Shown: positions 49,944 through 59,706 of the stretch, piece after piece | Layout of the letters: every line of letters starts with the position of its first letter | Numbering within the stretch: position 1 is the stretch's first letter | From: Betaproteobacteria bacterium | GTDB taxonomy: Bacteria; Pseudomonadota; Gammaproteobacteria; Burkholderiales; Ga0077523 | Assembly: GCA_016713305.1 (NCBI GenBank) | Contig: JADJPK010000010.1 | Span: 124,001 to 188,000, forward strand | DNA length: 64,000 nucleotides | Reading direction: 5' to 3' | The notes under the pieces: model-generated | Seen by the model: only the letters and a program-made list of their open reading frames with translations | Database searches by the model: none | Told to the model about the DNA's origin: nothing | Made by a program: the position numbers and the translations under genes

Positions 49944-52049
49944 ATGGTCCGCAATTCAACCAAGCTGTTGGTGGCCGGGTTCGTGCTGGGCGTCATCAAT
50001 CAGGCCTGTGCTGTCAATGACGGTGCAAGGCATGTGTCTTCCGACGCCCTCTCCGCTTCCCAGGCACGGCAGATCGTGCCGGCATCGTCATCGTCGCCTC
50101 GATCCGTGCAGCAAGTCCATGACCACGCACCATCGTCGTCAATGGACGTATCGGGCCGCGAGTCGCGCCTGGCGCCGGCCGTCGTGGCTGCGGCGGGAAC
50201 CGAAGGCCCTACCGCTCCGGTCTCACCCGCCAGCAGCTCCGCTGCACCTCGTCGTTCAGTCACCATTCCAGCTGCGGCGCAAGAACCTCCGCCGTTCATT
50301 TCGCAGTCCCCGGCACCGGCCGAGGCAGTCGTCGGACCAACGCCGGAGTCCCCCAGGACGGCAACGGTCTCGACACGTCCTGCCGTAACACCCGGTTCTC
50401 CCCCGGCGGCCACGCCACTGCATAGCCAGCCCCAGCCGCAATCTTCGGGAAACGCGGGGAAGAGTACTGTCAGGGCCGGTCTGGTCGGCGAGCCCGCGAC
50501 CGGCCAGGACTCGTCCACCCCGAGAGCGCCGTTGCAGTCTGCGCCGGAACCAACCGTTCGCAACGCGGCGACCGACGCCGTGACGACCCTCGATTCGCTG
50601 GTTCCCGCGGCAACCGCGATTCAAGCGGAAGCCACCGACGATCCGCAGCGGGACGCAAGCCGGAAATATGACAACCTGTGGTCCCGTCTCAGAGCGGGCT
50701 TCGGCATGCCGGACCTCGAATCCCCACTGGTCGAGCGCCACGAACTTTACTATTCCAATCGTCCGGAATACCTGCAGCGGATCGTCGAACGCGGCAGACG
50801 CTATCTTCACTTCATCGTCGAGGAAGTCGAGAAGCGCGGCATGCCGCTCGAGATCGCACTGCTGCCGATGATCGAGAGCGCATACAACCCGGCCGCGTAT
50901 TCGAAGGCCCACGCTTCGGGCATGTGGCAATTCATCCCCGCCACCGGCAAGACCTATGGCCTGAAGCAGAACTGGTGGTATGACGGAAGGCGGGATGTGA
51001 TGGCGGCCACGAGGGCCGCGCTCGACTACCTCCAGAAACTGCACACCGATTTCGGCGACTGGCAACTGGCATTGGCAGCGTACAACTGGGGAGAAGGGGC
51101 GGTATCTCGCGCCATCGAGCGCAATGTGCGGCGTGGCCTGCCCACCGACTACAGCAGTCTCAACATGCCGGCCGAGACGCGCAACTACCTGCCCAAGCTT
51201 CAGGCAGTGAAGAATATCGTCGCTGCACCGGAACGGTTCGGCATGGCGCTGGACGACGTTCCCAACGAACCCTACTTCATCCGGGTCGCCGCGCCGGGAC
51301 ACATGGACTTCAAACGGGCAGCGCAGTTGGCCGACGTTCCCCTCGAAGAATTCCGATCGCTCAATCCTGCGTACAACCGCCCGGTGATCGCGGCCGCCGA
51401 GGAACAGTCTCTGCTGATTCCTGCCGACAAGGCCGAGGTATTCGAAGAGAATCTGAAATCGCTGGAAGAGCCGCTGCTGAGTTGGCAGACGTACCGGCTC
51501 CCCCAACCCGAGCGCCTGGAGTCGGTCGCAAGCCGATTCCGTACTTCCGTGGCGCTGCTCCGACAGGTGAACGGCATCAAAGGCAACGGACGCCTCAAGG
51601 CGGGATCCACCCTTCTCGTTCCGCGACCGACGGGTGGGATGCAGTTGGCCAGGATGCAGGATTCCATCGATACCGAGGCTTTCCTTCCGCCCGAACTGCT
51701 CGTCGAACGCCAGTTCCACCGGGTTCGCAAAGGGGAATCCCTGCAGCAGATCGCGGCCGCCTATTCGCTGTCCCCGAAAGACCTGATGGCGTGGAACCGT
51801 CTGAAGACAGAGAAACTGCGTGTCGGCACTCAACTGCGACTTCAAGCCGGTACTGCTCCAGTTACCAGGACAGCCACGGTCTCCAAGCAGAAAGCGAAGG
51901 CTGTCTCCGTGGAAAAGACTCGCCGAAGCGGAGTCGCACAGAAGGATTCGAAGAAAATCGCGGTGGAACACCGTGGCAAGACGCGCAGCGCCGCAGCCGC
52001 CCGTTGCTGCCGGGACGAAAAGCCGCGTCAAATCGCCCGGGGCAAGTAG
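49944..52049 (+). CDS. mltD: Membrane-bound lytic murein transglycosylase D-like protein
   Basis: A 701-residue exported peptidoglycan-cleaving enzyme. A signal sequence (KLLVAGFVLGVINQACA; a cysteine follows, so it could be a lipoprotein although the lipobox is poor) precedes a very long Ser/Pro/Ala-rich linker (about 25-230). The SLT catalytic domain has Glu311 in PMIESAYNPAAYSKAHASG and continues WQFIPATGKTYGL, AALDYLQKLH and ALAAYNWGEG. At the C-terminus at least two LysM-like modules are seen (SVASRFRTSVALLRQVNGI; VRKGESLQQIAAAYSLS), then a Lys-rich tail. I chose 49944 because it directly precedes the leader and follows a good promoter; the in-frame ATG at 49806 would lie upstream of that promoter. 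Confidence 0.9.
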   Translation: MVRNSTKLLVAGFVLGVINQACAVNDGARHVSSDALSASQARQIVPASSSSPRSVQQVHDHAPSSSMDVSGRESRLAPAVVAAAGTEGPTAPVSPASSSAAPRRSVTIPAAAQEPPPFISQSPAPAEAVVGPTPESPRTATVSTRPAVTPGSPPAATPLHSQPQPQSSGNAGKSTVRAGLVGEPATGQDSSTPRAPLQSAPEPTVRNAATDAVTTLDSLVPAATAIQAEATDDPQRDASRKYDNLWSRLRAGFGMPDLESPLVERHELYYSNRPEYLQRIVERGRRYLHFIVEEVEKRGMPLEIALLPMIESAYNPAAYSKAHASGMWQFIPATGKTYGLKQNWWYDGRRDVMAATRAALDYLQKLHTDFGDWQLALAAYNWGEGAVSRAIERNVRRGLPTDYSSLNMPAETRNYLPKLQAVKNIVAAPERFGMALDDVPNEPYFIRVAAPGHMDFKRAAQLADVPLEEFRSLNPAYNRPVIAAAEEQSLLIPADKAEVFEENLKSLEEPLLSWQTYRLPQPERLESVASRFRTSVALLRQVNGIKGNGRLKAGSTLLVPRPTGGMQLARMQDSIDTEAFLPPELLVERQFHRVRKGESLQQIAAAYSLSPKDLMAWNRLKTEKLRVGTQLRLQAGTAPVTRTATVSKQKAKAVSVEKTRRSGVAQKDSKKIAVEHRGKTRSAAAARCCRDEKPRQIARGK

Positions 52050-52087
52050 CCGACACTCGCCGCAGAGGTTCGTCCGCCCGATCGCTG

Positions 52088-54112
52088 TCAGCGGCGAAGC
52101 AGATGACAGGCCGCTCCGTGATGGGAACCTGCCTCCGTCATCGACGGATACACAGTCCTGCAAGTGTCCAGCGCCTGCGTACAGCGGGGATGGAAATGGC
52201 AACCTGACGGCGGCGAAGCGGGAGATGGCAGGTCAGCCGAAAGCGCCCCCGAGCGACTTCCGAAGCGTGAACCAATCCTCGGCACTGCTTCGAGAAGCGC
52301 GCGCGTGTACGGATGCGCAGGCGCATTCAGCACGGCTTCGGCCTCGCCGTGCTCCACGATCCGTCCGAGGTACATGACCGCTACATCGTGAGCAATGTGG
52401 CGTACCACGGACAGATTGTGCGTGATGAACAGGTATGCGAGGCCCAGGCGATCCTGCAAGTCGAGCAGGAGATTGAGGATCTGCGCCTGAACGGACACGT
52501 CCAGCGCTGACGTGGGTTCATCACAAACCAGCAGTCGAGGCTCCACGGCCAGAGCTCGCGCGATGGCGATGCGTTGCCGCTGCCCCCCGGAGAATTCATG
52601 GGGATATCGCCACTGGCTTTCCGGCTCGAGCCCCACCTGTTCGAGCAACCTTGCCGTACGCTCGCTGCGTGCACCAGGGCCGCACCCGGGATCCAGCGCG
52701 ATGATGCCCTCCTGAAGGATTTCCGCCACGCGCATGCGCGGATCCAGCGAAGAGAAGGGATCCTGAAACACGATCTGGAATTTCTTTCGCATGGTCCGCA
52801 GACGACGCTGGGCCAGCGTTTCCAGATTCACACCGTCGTACGCCACGCTCCCCCGGCTTTCCTCGAGGAGTCTCACGACGGACTTCCCGACGGTCGTTTT
52901 CCCGCAACCTGATTCACCCACGAGCGCGAGCGTGCGTCCTTCCCGGACCTGAAAGGACACGCCATCTACGGCACGAACGTACCCGACCACGCGCTTGAGC
53001 AAGCCGCGACGGATCGGGAAATGCACGGTCAGACCGGAAACTTCCAGCAGGGTAGCGGAAGGCGCCTCCGTGCATTCTCGGCCTTCCCGCACCGGAACGT
53101 CTGTCGGGGGGACGTCAGCTTCCGGGTGCAAGGGCGGCAACGCGTCGAGCCCCGCGTGGATGCACCGGACTTCCCTTCCTGCCACAACTTCCACCAGCGC
53201 TGGTTCATCTCCGCGACATGTCGCCTCTGCTCTTTCGCAACGCGGCGCGAACCGGCACCCCGTGACCTGTTCACCCACGCTCGGTACGAATCCGGGGATG
53301 CTTGCGAGTCTGCGTCCACGAGCGCTGGCTTCCGGCAACGACGCGAAAAGCTTTCGTGAATAGGGATGCATCGGTGACGCAAAGAATCGGCTGGCCTCGG
53401 ACATTTCCACCAGCCGCCCCGCGTACATCACCGCCACCCGGCTGGCCATCTGCGACACGACACCCAGATCGTGAGTGATCAACAGCATGGCCATGCCGGT
53501 GCGCTGCTGCAGATCGCGCAGCAGTTCCAGGACCTGCGCCTGGATCGTGACGTCCAATGCCGTTGTAGGCTCGTCGGCGATGAGAATATCCGGCTCGCAC
53601 GCGATGGCCATGGCGATCATGACCCGCTGACGGAGTCCTCCGGACAATTGGAAGGGGAATTCGGACAAGCGCCTCCGTGCATCCGGAATGCCCACGGCTT
53701 CGAACAGTTCCACGACACGCTGGCGCGCTTGGCGGGGGGACAGGCGCAAGTGCCGGACGAGTGCTTCCTCCACCTGGGCACCTACCGTCAACACCGGATT
53801 GAGGCTTGTGGCCGGTTCCTGAAAGATCATCGCGATCCGGCGGCCCCGGATATCGCGCATGTCGCGCTCGGGCAACAGAGCGAGATCAACCCCGCCGAGT
53901 CGCACGTGCCCTCCCGCGACGGACGCTTCCCTCGGGAGGAGCCTGGTGATCGACAGGGCTGTCAGCGACTTCCCGCAACCCGATTCGCCTACAAGGGCAA
54001 ACGTTTCTCCACGGTTCAGGTGAAACGAGATACCGTCGACCACAGGCCATGACACTCCGCCGGCGGAAACGACGGTCCTGAGGCCCTCAACGACGAGAAG
54101 CGGATCGCTCAT
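52088..54112 (-). CDS. yejF: Peptide ABC transporter, fused dual ATPase
   Basis: A 674-residue protein holding two complete nucleotide-binding domains of the oligopeptide family, a YejF/DppD-DppF fusion. Domain 1 (about 1-270): Walker [15 protein letters not shown], signature [15 protein letters not shown], Walker [14 protein letters not shown]. Domain 2 (about 345-600): Walker [17 protein letters not shown], signature [17 protein letters not shown], Walker [14 protein letters not shown]. Each is followed by an oligopeptide C-terminal box with cysteines ([22 protein letters not shown]), typical of these transporters. It powers uptake through the two adjacent permeases. The ATG overlaps the yejE stop (ATGA). 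Confidence 0.96.
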   Translation of the reverse strand: MSDPLLVVEGLRTVVSAGGVSWPVVDGISFHLNRGETFALVGESGCGKSLTALSITRLLPREASVAGGHVRLGGVDLALLPERDMRDIRGRRIAMIFQEPATSLNPVLTVGAQVEEALVRHLRLSPRQARQRVVELFEAVGIPDARRRLSEFPFQLSGGLRQRVMIAMAIACEPDILIADEPTTALDVTIQAQVLELLRDLQQRTGMAMLLITHDLGVVSQMASRVAVMYAGRLVEMSEASRFFASPMHPYSRKLFASLPEASARGRRLASIPGFVPSVGEQVTGCRFAPRCERAEATCRGDEPALVEVVAGREVRCIHAGLDALPPLHPEADVPPTDVPVREGRECTEAPSATLLEVSGLTVHFPIRRGLLKRVVGYVRAVDGVSFQVREGRTLALVGESGCGKTTVGKSVVRLLEESRGSVAYDGVNLETLAQRRLRTMRKKFQIVFQDPFSSLDPRMRVAEILQEGIIALDPGCGPGARSERTARLLEQVGLEPESQWRYPHEFSGGQRQRIAIARALAVEPRLLVCDEPTSALDVSVQAQILNLLLDLQDRLGLAYLFITHNLSVVRHIAHDVAVMYLGRIVEHGEAEAVLNAPAHPYTRALLEAVPRIGSRFGSRSGALSADLPSPASPPSGCHFHPRCTQALDTCRTVYPSMTEAGSHHGAACHLLRR

Positions 54113-55580
54113 GCGCCGGAGACCGCACGGGCCGCAATCGCTCGGCCCACACGCCGGGCGGGACGCCAGCTGGAACCCGCGCGGGGATCGAGAGCGTCAC
54201 GGACAGCATCCGCAAAGAGATTGGCGGTCAGGACCAACGTGAACATGAACGCGAACGCGGATGCGAGCGACCACCAGACCACCGGTTCGCGTGCCATTTC
54301 CAGGCGTGCCGAGTTGATCATCGTTCCGAAACTGTTCATGGCCGGGTCGACGCCCACTCCCACATAGGACAGCACGGCCTCTGCCAGCACGAGGCCACTG
54401 AATCCGAGAACGGTTGTAACGATCACCAGATGCAGCACGTTCGGCAGAAGGTGCCGAATCATGATGCGCAGGTGTCCCACTCCGAGGGACCGGGCTGCCT
54501 GAACGTAGTCCATCTCGCGCAATTTCAGAGATTCGCCCCGCAGGAGCCGGCACAGACCCGTCCAGCTCGTCACACCCAGAATCACGCAGAGAAACAGCAG
54601 GCGAAAATCCGCGCGGCGCGTGATCGAGTCGAAAGTCTCCGCATGAGTGTCCATGTAGACCTGCATCATGAGCACGGCGGCCGCGATGAGAAGCACGCCC
54701 GGGATCGAGCTGAGTGTCGTGTAGAGGTACTGGATCAGATCGTCCACCCAACCCTTGAAATACCCCGCCATGATGCCGAGCGCCAATGCGAATGGAAGCA
54801 TGACGAGTGTGGTCACCGTACCGATGACCAGGCCCGTCCGGATGCTCTTCAGCGACAGATACAGCACGTCCTGTCCCACCTTGTCCGTACCCAGCACGTG
54901 GTAGTGAGGCGCAAGCGTCGCCAGCGGAAGAACGACCATCAGCACCATGGCAAGGGTGACGAGCACTGCACGAAGGGGAACCGGAAACCGCCCATTCCAG
55001 ACAGCGCGGGACACCTCCGCGAACGAAAGGCCGTTGCGGTGCGCGAGCATGAAGGTAAGCCCGGCTGCGAGCAGTGACCACGCGAGCGCCGCCGCTGCGA
55101 TCCCGCGGCCCACCTTGCCGAGAATGTCGGCCGTTCTCTCGCTACCGGGATCTGTGAGATGCGCCCCCCGTGCTTGAGACGCGGGTAATCTCGCACCTGG
55201 GATCCGTCGGGTAGCGTCACGGCTTCCTTCGCAAAGGCATGGGTGGCGAAGGGAGCCGAGAATGTCCGTTCCGTCTGCAGTTTCAGGGGCATCGCGAGTG
55301 CGTCCAGCACCGACAGCACTTCTCCCCCCGCGGCTCTCGACGTGCCATTTCCATGCACGGACTCTGCAGTCTGGTAGTGGAACGAATCCAGGAGGCCCAC
55401 AGCAACGAAGAATGCCAGCACGGTGGCAGACGCCATTCCACCCCGGGAGCGCGCCACTTTGCGCCAGGGCTCTCGGAGCGGCTCATGCCGATGGCTCAAC
55501 CAGCCGAAGGAAATGACGACGACCAGCAGCACGAAGACGAGCGCATCGGTCCAGAGCACGACAGGCTGTACGTGGAACAC
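54109..55580 (-). CDS. yejE: Peptide ABC transporter permease (YejE-like), GTG start, frameshifted near 55166
   Basis: About 490 residues. An extra N-terminal helix (LWTDALVFVLLVVVISFGWL), a second (MASATVLAFFVAVGLLDS) and a periplasmic loop with HGNGTSRAAGG lead to the permease domain, whose EAA-type loop GESLKLREMDYVQAARSLGVG and C-terminal helices are normal. The frame changes in the C6 run at 55164-55169: one more C (G on this strand) restores KHGGAHLTDPGSERTADILGKVGRG. Both halves are well conserved, so an error or fresh mutation is likely. The start is GTG at 55580, sharing one base with the yejB stop (TAGTG). The large loop and N-terminal helices resemble the YejE class and not OppC. 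Confidence 0.86.
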
Positions 55581-56560
55581 TATTCGAACCTCACGCGCGG
55601 ATCGACGACCGTATACGAGATGTCCGTGAGAATGAGGCCGACGATGTAGAGCAGCGAACCCAGGAACACCATTGTCCTCACGACTGCAAAGTCCTGGGAG
55701 TTGATGGCCTCGATCGTGTAGCTGCCCAGCCCGGGTATGCCGAAGAATGATTCGAGCACGAGGCTGCCGAGAAACAGCCGGGGAATCACCACGACTGCAC
55801 CGGTCAGGATGGGGATCATTGCGTTCCTGAGCACGTGCCCGAACAGGACGCGCGCATCACTCAGTCCCTTTGCCCGGGCCGTGCGCACATAGTCCTTCTG
55901 CATTTCCTCCAGAAAGAACGTGCGGTACAACCTTCCATCCTCTCCAAGCGCGGACACGAGAGCGACGACGATCGGAAGGACCATGAATCGCCACGCCGAG
56001 AGTCCTTCGCCGAATCCCGAGATGGGTGCCAGATGCCAGAGCTTGCTCATCACGTACTGGCCTCCGATGATGTAGAACATGCCCGAGATGGACATCGCCG
56101 CCACGCAGAACACGACTCCCGCCACGTCGATGCAAGTTCCACGGAAGAAGACAAGCGTCACGGAAAACGTCACGTATGCGAGCAAGCCGATGACGAACCC
56201 CGGAAATGCGATGGCGAAGCTCGCCCACATGCGTGTGGAGATCTCATGGGCAATGTCGCGTCCGTCGGATTCCGCCTTGCCGAAATCGAATGTGAAAAGG
56301 CGAACGGTGTGCCGGTAGAAGATCGTGTCCGTCAGCACGCGCGCACCGTCAGCGGACGGGTTGTAGAGAAGCGGACGGTCGTACTCCTTGCTGCGCTTCC
56401 ACTGCTCGATGGCCTCGGGCGTCACTCGCTTGACTCCGAGCTGCATTCTGGCCATGTCATCCGGAGTATTGACCACGAAGAAGAGGGCGAACGTGATGAC
56501 GTTCACACCCAGGAGGATGGGAACTGCATACAGGATTCTTCGAATGAGGTAGTTGAGCAT
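55580..56560 (-). CDS. yejB: Peptide ABC transporter permease (YejB-like)
   Basis: A 326-residue inner-membrane permease of the OppB/DppB type. N-terminal MLNYLIRRILYAVPILLGVNVITF, a periplasmic loop with MARMQLGVKRVTPEAIEQWKRS, the EAA loop EEMQKDYVRTARAKGLSDARVLFGHVLRN, then LESFFGIPGLGSYTIEAINSQD, all family hallmarks. It lies seven bases after the binding-protein gene and is directly followed by yejE, so the four yej genes form one operon. Confidence 0.96.
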   Translation of the reverse strand: MLNYLIRRILYAVPILLGVNVITFALFFVVNTPDDMARMQLGVKRVTPEAIEQWKRSKEYDRPLLYNPSADGARVLTDTIFYRHTVRLFTFDFGKAESDGRDIAHEISTRMWASFAIAFPGFVIGLLAYVTFSVTLVFFRGTCIDVAGVVFCVAAMSISGMFYIIGGQYVMSKLWHLAPISGFGEGLSAWRFMVLPIVVALVSALGEDGRLYRTFFLEEMQKDYVRTARAKGLSDARVLFGHVLRNAMIPILTGAVVVIPRLFLGSLVLESFFGIPGLGSYTIEAINSQDFAVVRTMVFLGSLLYIVGLILTDISYTVVDPRVRFE

Positions 56561-56567
56561 CGTGCCC

Positions 56568-58733
56568 TCAGTTCGCGCCAGAACTCGAAATCGCGCCGCT
56601 TCGCTCGCGACGTCGGTACTCGAACCAGGCGGGCGCCAACATCAGAAGCACGACAGCAGCGAGTACTGCGACGGGCCAGAGGACCGGTCTGTTCCAGCTC
56701 TGCCTCGCCATCGCACGAGCTTCCGCATCGATGCGCTGATACTTGAGCAGGTTGTTGGCAATCTGATTGGGCTTCCGATTGCCCACCCATGCATGCGCAA
56801 GCCCGTATTCCTTCGGATGCATGCCCCAGATCCAAGGCGCGTCCTGCTGTGCGATGACAAGCATCCGGTCGATGATCGCCTGCCGTTCAGGACCGTTCTC
56901 CATGTTCTTCATCCGCTCGAACAGCGCATCGAACTCTGCGTTTCGATAGTTTGCCGCGTTCTCGCCTTGCGAGGTGACCTTGCTCTGAGCTCCGTGCAGC
57001 AGGAACAGAAAATTCTCCGGATCCGGATAGTCGGCGTTCCATCCCCAGTAGAAAATCTGAGCATTGCCCTTCCGGATCTTTTCCTGGAAGCGGTTGTAGT
57101 CCGTGGCACGCACCACGAGGTTGATTTCGAGCTTGGAAAACTGCTTGCGGAGCCAGTCCAGGCGCGCCTTGTCGTCGGGACCTCGTGCAGTGGCATCGAG
57201 GTAGAGCACCAGCGGCGCGCCCGTCCGGGCATCGCGCCCGGCAGCGTAACCCGCTTCGCTCATCAATCTCCGGGCCACTTCGAGCGGCTTTCTCCGCGCC
57301 GCGCCATCGACCCAGTCGTAGATCACCGGGTTCATGCCTTCCCTGCCCTCGCGATATCCGAAGATTCCGGGCGGGAGCGGGCTCTGCGCGACGATTCCGC
57401 GGCCATTGGCGAATATGGATACATACTCCTCATAGTCCACCGCGATCGAAATGGCCTGTCGCAACTTGCGGCTCTTCTCCGAATCGCCCCCGACGATCGA
57501 GTCGAGCATGTTGAATCCCATATACATGGTCGTCGGGGCGATCGCAGTCTTCAGACGAATCCCCTTGTCCCGCATCTCCTCAGTCAGGAGTACCTGTCCG
57601 GCGGATCCGATCTGAACCGCCTGATCGAACGCATCCGAGGTGATACCCGAGTTGTCGTAATAGCCCTGCAGAAACTTGTTCCAGTAGGGAATGGACTCCT
57701 TCTCGAGACTGAAGACCGCCTTGTCGATGAAGGGGAGCGGCTTGCCGGCGTCCCGGAGCAGGCCGTCCTCGCGGTCGCCGGGCTCACCTTCGGTGGGATA
57801 GGTCTCGCCATGAAAATTGGGATTCCGCTCAAGAACCATCTGGCGATTGGGATCGTTGCGCGTGAGCATGTACGGACCCGCCCCGATCGGATACCAATCG
57901 AGGGAAATGTTGCGGGAAGCCAGCGACGGTTGAGAGTAGAAGCGATCCGCTTCTACCGGCATCGGTGCGAAGAAGGGCATGGCCAGCCAGTAGATGAACT
58001 GCGGATACTTGCCCTTCAACTTGATCCTATAGGTGAGTGCATCCACCAGTTCCACGCCCTCGAGGGGATACTCCCTCAGATCCAGCCACTGCCCCTTTCG
58101 GCCTGCGTCCACCTCTCTCAGGTGGTCGGCGTACTCCTTGAGTCCCACGATGTACTCGCTCATGAGTCCCAGGATGGGAGAGTGCAATCGGGGATGGGCG
58201 AGGCGCTTGATCTCGTAGACGAAGTCCTCCGCACGGACTTCCCGGGTGCCTTTCTCGGCGAAGTCGGCCAGCGAATGAATTCGATCGGCAGCGTCCGCCG
58301 TCACGGAGCCATACAGCAGGCTTCCGTCAGGTCCCGTCGCGAATGCCGGATGCGGTTGATACCGCATCCCCGGACGCACGCGGATCTCGTAGACGGAAAA
58401 CGCCACCTGATCGGCTTGCGCATCGCCTTGCAGTTCGCGCCCGTCCCGGTCGAGGTACCTCGCCTTCGGAACCTCCAATGCCGCCTGAGGGATCAGCCTG
58501 TACGGTCGATCGAGGTAGTGATACTGGAGGGGCGGCGTGTAGATCTGTGCAGTGAATGTGATTTCGTTCGAACTGTACGACTGCACCGGATCCAGGTGTT
58601 TGGGCCTCTCGCTGAACCCCGAATACATGACGTTCGCGAGCCGGTCCTCCGCCGGATAGGGGTCGTTCCAGGTGCCGTCACACGCGCTGATGCAGAGTGC
58701 GGCAGCGATCGCGGCGGTAAGTCGAGATGACAT
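56568..58733 (-). CDS. yejA: Extracellular solute-binding protein, family 5 (YejA-like), lipoprotein with C-terminal membrane helix
   Basis: A 721-residue substrate-binding protein for the Yej-type peptide importer. The leader ends in the lipobox ALCISAC, so it is probably lipid-anchored. The binding domain carries the family pattern SGFSERPKHLDPVQSYSS, IPQAALEVPKAR, VRAEDFVYEIKRLAHPR, YPIGAGPYMLTRNDPNR, FNMLDSIVGGDSEKSRKLRQA and QIFYWGWNADYPDPENFLFL. Unusually the C-terminus has a hydrophobic helix (VLWPVAVLAAVVLLMLAPAW) followed by EYRRRERSG, which would give a second membrane anchor. The operon order is yejA-yejB-yejE-yejF; peptide ligand unknown. Confidence 0.93.
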   Translation of the reverse strand: MSSRLTAAIAAALCISACDGTWNDPYPAEDRLANVMYSGFSERPKHLDPVQSYSSNEITFTAQIYTPPLQYHYLDRPYRLIPQAALEVPKARYLDRDGRELQGDAQADQVAFSVYEIRVRPGMRYQPHPAFATGPDGSLLYGSVTADAADRIHSLADFAEKGTREVRAEDFVYEIKRLAHPRLHSPILGLMSEYIVGLKEYADHLREVDAGRKGQWLDLREYPLEGVELVDALTYRIKLKGKYPQFIYWLAMPFFAPMPVEADRFYSQPSLASRNISLDWYPIGAGPYMLTRNDPNRQMVLERNPNFHGETYPTEGEPGDREDGLLRDAGKPLPFIDKAVFSLEKESIPYWNKFLQGYYDNSGITSDAFDQAVQIGSAGQVLLTEEMRDKGIRLKTAIAPTTMYMGFNMLDSIVGGDSEKSRKLRQAISIAVDYEEYVSIFANGRGIVAQSPLPPGIFGYREGREGMNPVIYDWVDGAARRKPLEVARRLMSEAGYAAGRDARTGAPLVLYLDATARGPDDKARLDWLRKQFSKLEINLVVRATDYNRFQEKIRKGNAQIFYWGWNADYPDPENFLFLLHGAQSKVTSQGENAANYRNAEFDALFERMKNMENGPERQAIIDRMLVIAQQDAPWIWGMHPKEYGLAHAWVGNRKPNQIANNLLKYQRIDAEARAMARQSWNRPVLWPVAVLAAVVLLMLAPAWFEYRRRERSGAISSSGAN

Positions 58734-58830
58734 TGTTCCCCGGCATGACAGAGTGACGGGTCAGATCACGACGCGACGGACACCCATCGTGATGATCCGA
58801 CATTCGCACTGTGGATCCAAGACACGCCGA

Positions 58831-58836
58831 TATAAT
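58831..58836 (+). promoter_or_regulatory. Perfect -10 box upstream of fabI
   Basis: TATAAT lies 30 bases upstream of the fabI ATG, with AT-rich flanks in a GC-rich region. No good -35 is found at 16-18 bases, so only the -10 is called. Confidence 0.5.
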
Positions 58837-58865
58837 ACCGGCATCGAATCCTGGGAAATGGCGGA

Positions 58866-59651
58866 ATGGGCTTTCTGACGGGAAGAAGAATCTTGATCAC
58901 CGGAATGCTGAGCAACCGGTCGATTGCCTATGGCATTGCGAAGGCGTGTCATCGTGAAGGCGCCGAACTGGCCTTCACGTTCCAGGGTGAGCGGGTGGAA
59001 GAACGGGTTCGGGAACTCGCGTCGGAATTTCACTCCGACATCGTGTTCGGGTGCGACGTGGCATCGGACACCGAAATCGAAGCACTCTTTTCATCCTTGG
59101 CCCAACGCTGGGACCGCTTGGACGGACTCGTGCATTCGATCGCATTCGCGCCTCGCGAGGCGCTGTCCGGCGATTATCTGGACGCCCTCAGTCGAGAGGC
59201 GTTTCGCATCGCACACGACATCAGTTCGTACAGTTTCTCTGCATTGGCCAAAGCCGCGCGCCCTCTGATGACAGGGCCGGATGCGTCTTTGGTCACACTG
59301 TCGTACCTGGGCGCGGAGCGTTCACTGCCGAACTACAACGTGATGGGACTCGCCAAGGCGAGTCTTGAGGCGAACGTTCGATACATGGCACAGAGCCTGG
59401 GACCTCGGGGCGCGCGCGTGAACGCGATTTCTGCTGGTCCCATCAAGACGCTTGCGGCGGCGGGGATCGGAAACTTCGGAAAGATACTTGCACACAATGA
59501 GAAGACTGCGCCCCTTCGGCGCAATGTAACAACGGAAGAGGTCGGAAATGCCGCAGCATTTCTGCTGAGCTCGCTGGCCAGCGGAATCACCGGCGAGATC
59601 CTCTACGTTGACGCCGGGTTCAACACCACTGCGATCGCCACGGGCGAATGA
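58866..59651 (+). CDS. fabI: Enoyl-[acyl-carrier-protein] reductase (NADH)
   Basis: A 261-residue FabI, the last step of each fatty-acid elongation round and the target of triclosan-type inhibitors. SDR features: [23 protein letters not shown] (with the FabI-type spacing of the NADH loop), [34 protein letters not shown], and the catalytic YxxxxxxK pair Tyr157 and Lys164 in [13 protein letters not shown], followed by [15 protein letters not shown]. Frame intact. It is back to back with the yej operon. Confidence 0.98.
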   Translation: MGFLTGRRILITGMLSNRSIAYGIAKACHREGAELAFTFQGERVEERVRELASEFHSDIVFGCDVASDTEIEALFSSLAQRWDRLDGLVHSIAFAPREALSGDYLDALSREAFRIAHDISSYSFSALAKAARPLMTGPDASLVTLSYLGAERSLPNYNVMGLAKASLEANVRYMAQSLGPRGARVNAISAGPIKTLAAAGIGNFGKILAHNEKTAPLRRNVTTEEVGNAAAFLLSSLASGITGEILYVDAGFNTTAIATGE

Positions 59652-59706
59652 TCGTTGCCTGGATGCAGGATGGCGACGTGTAGACGCTTCGCTTTCACCC
59701 GCCCCG

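Noticed and set aside
50256..52202. Minus-strand open frame opposite mltD
   Set aside because: The plus strand encodes an SLT domain with catalytic Glu and LysM repeats; this frame has no recognisable feature.
56553..58730. Plus-strand open frame almost the same length as the yejA-like gene
   Set aside because: Antisense to a complete binding protein with lipobox and family motifs; no domains of its own.
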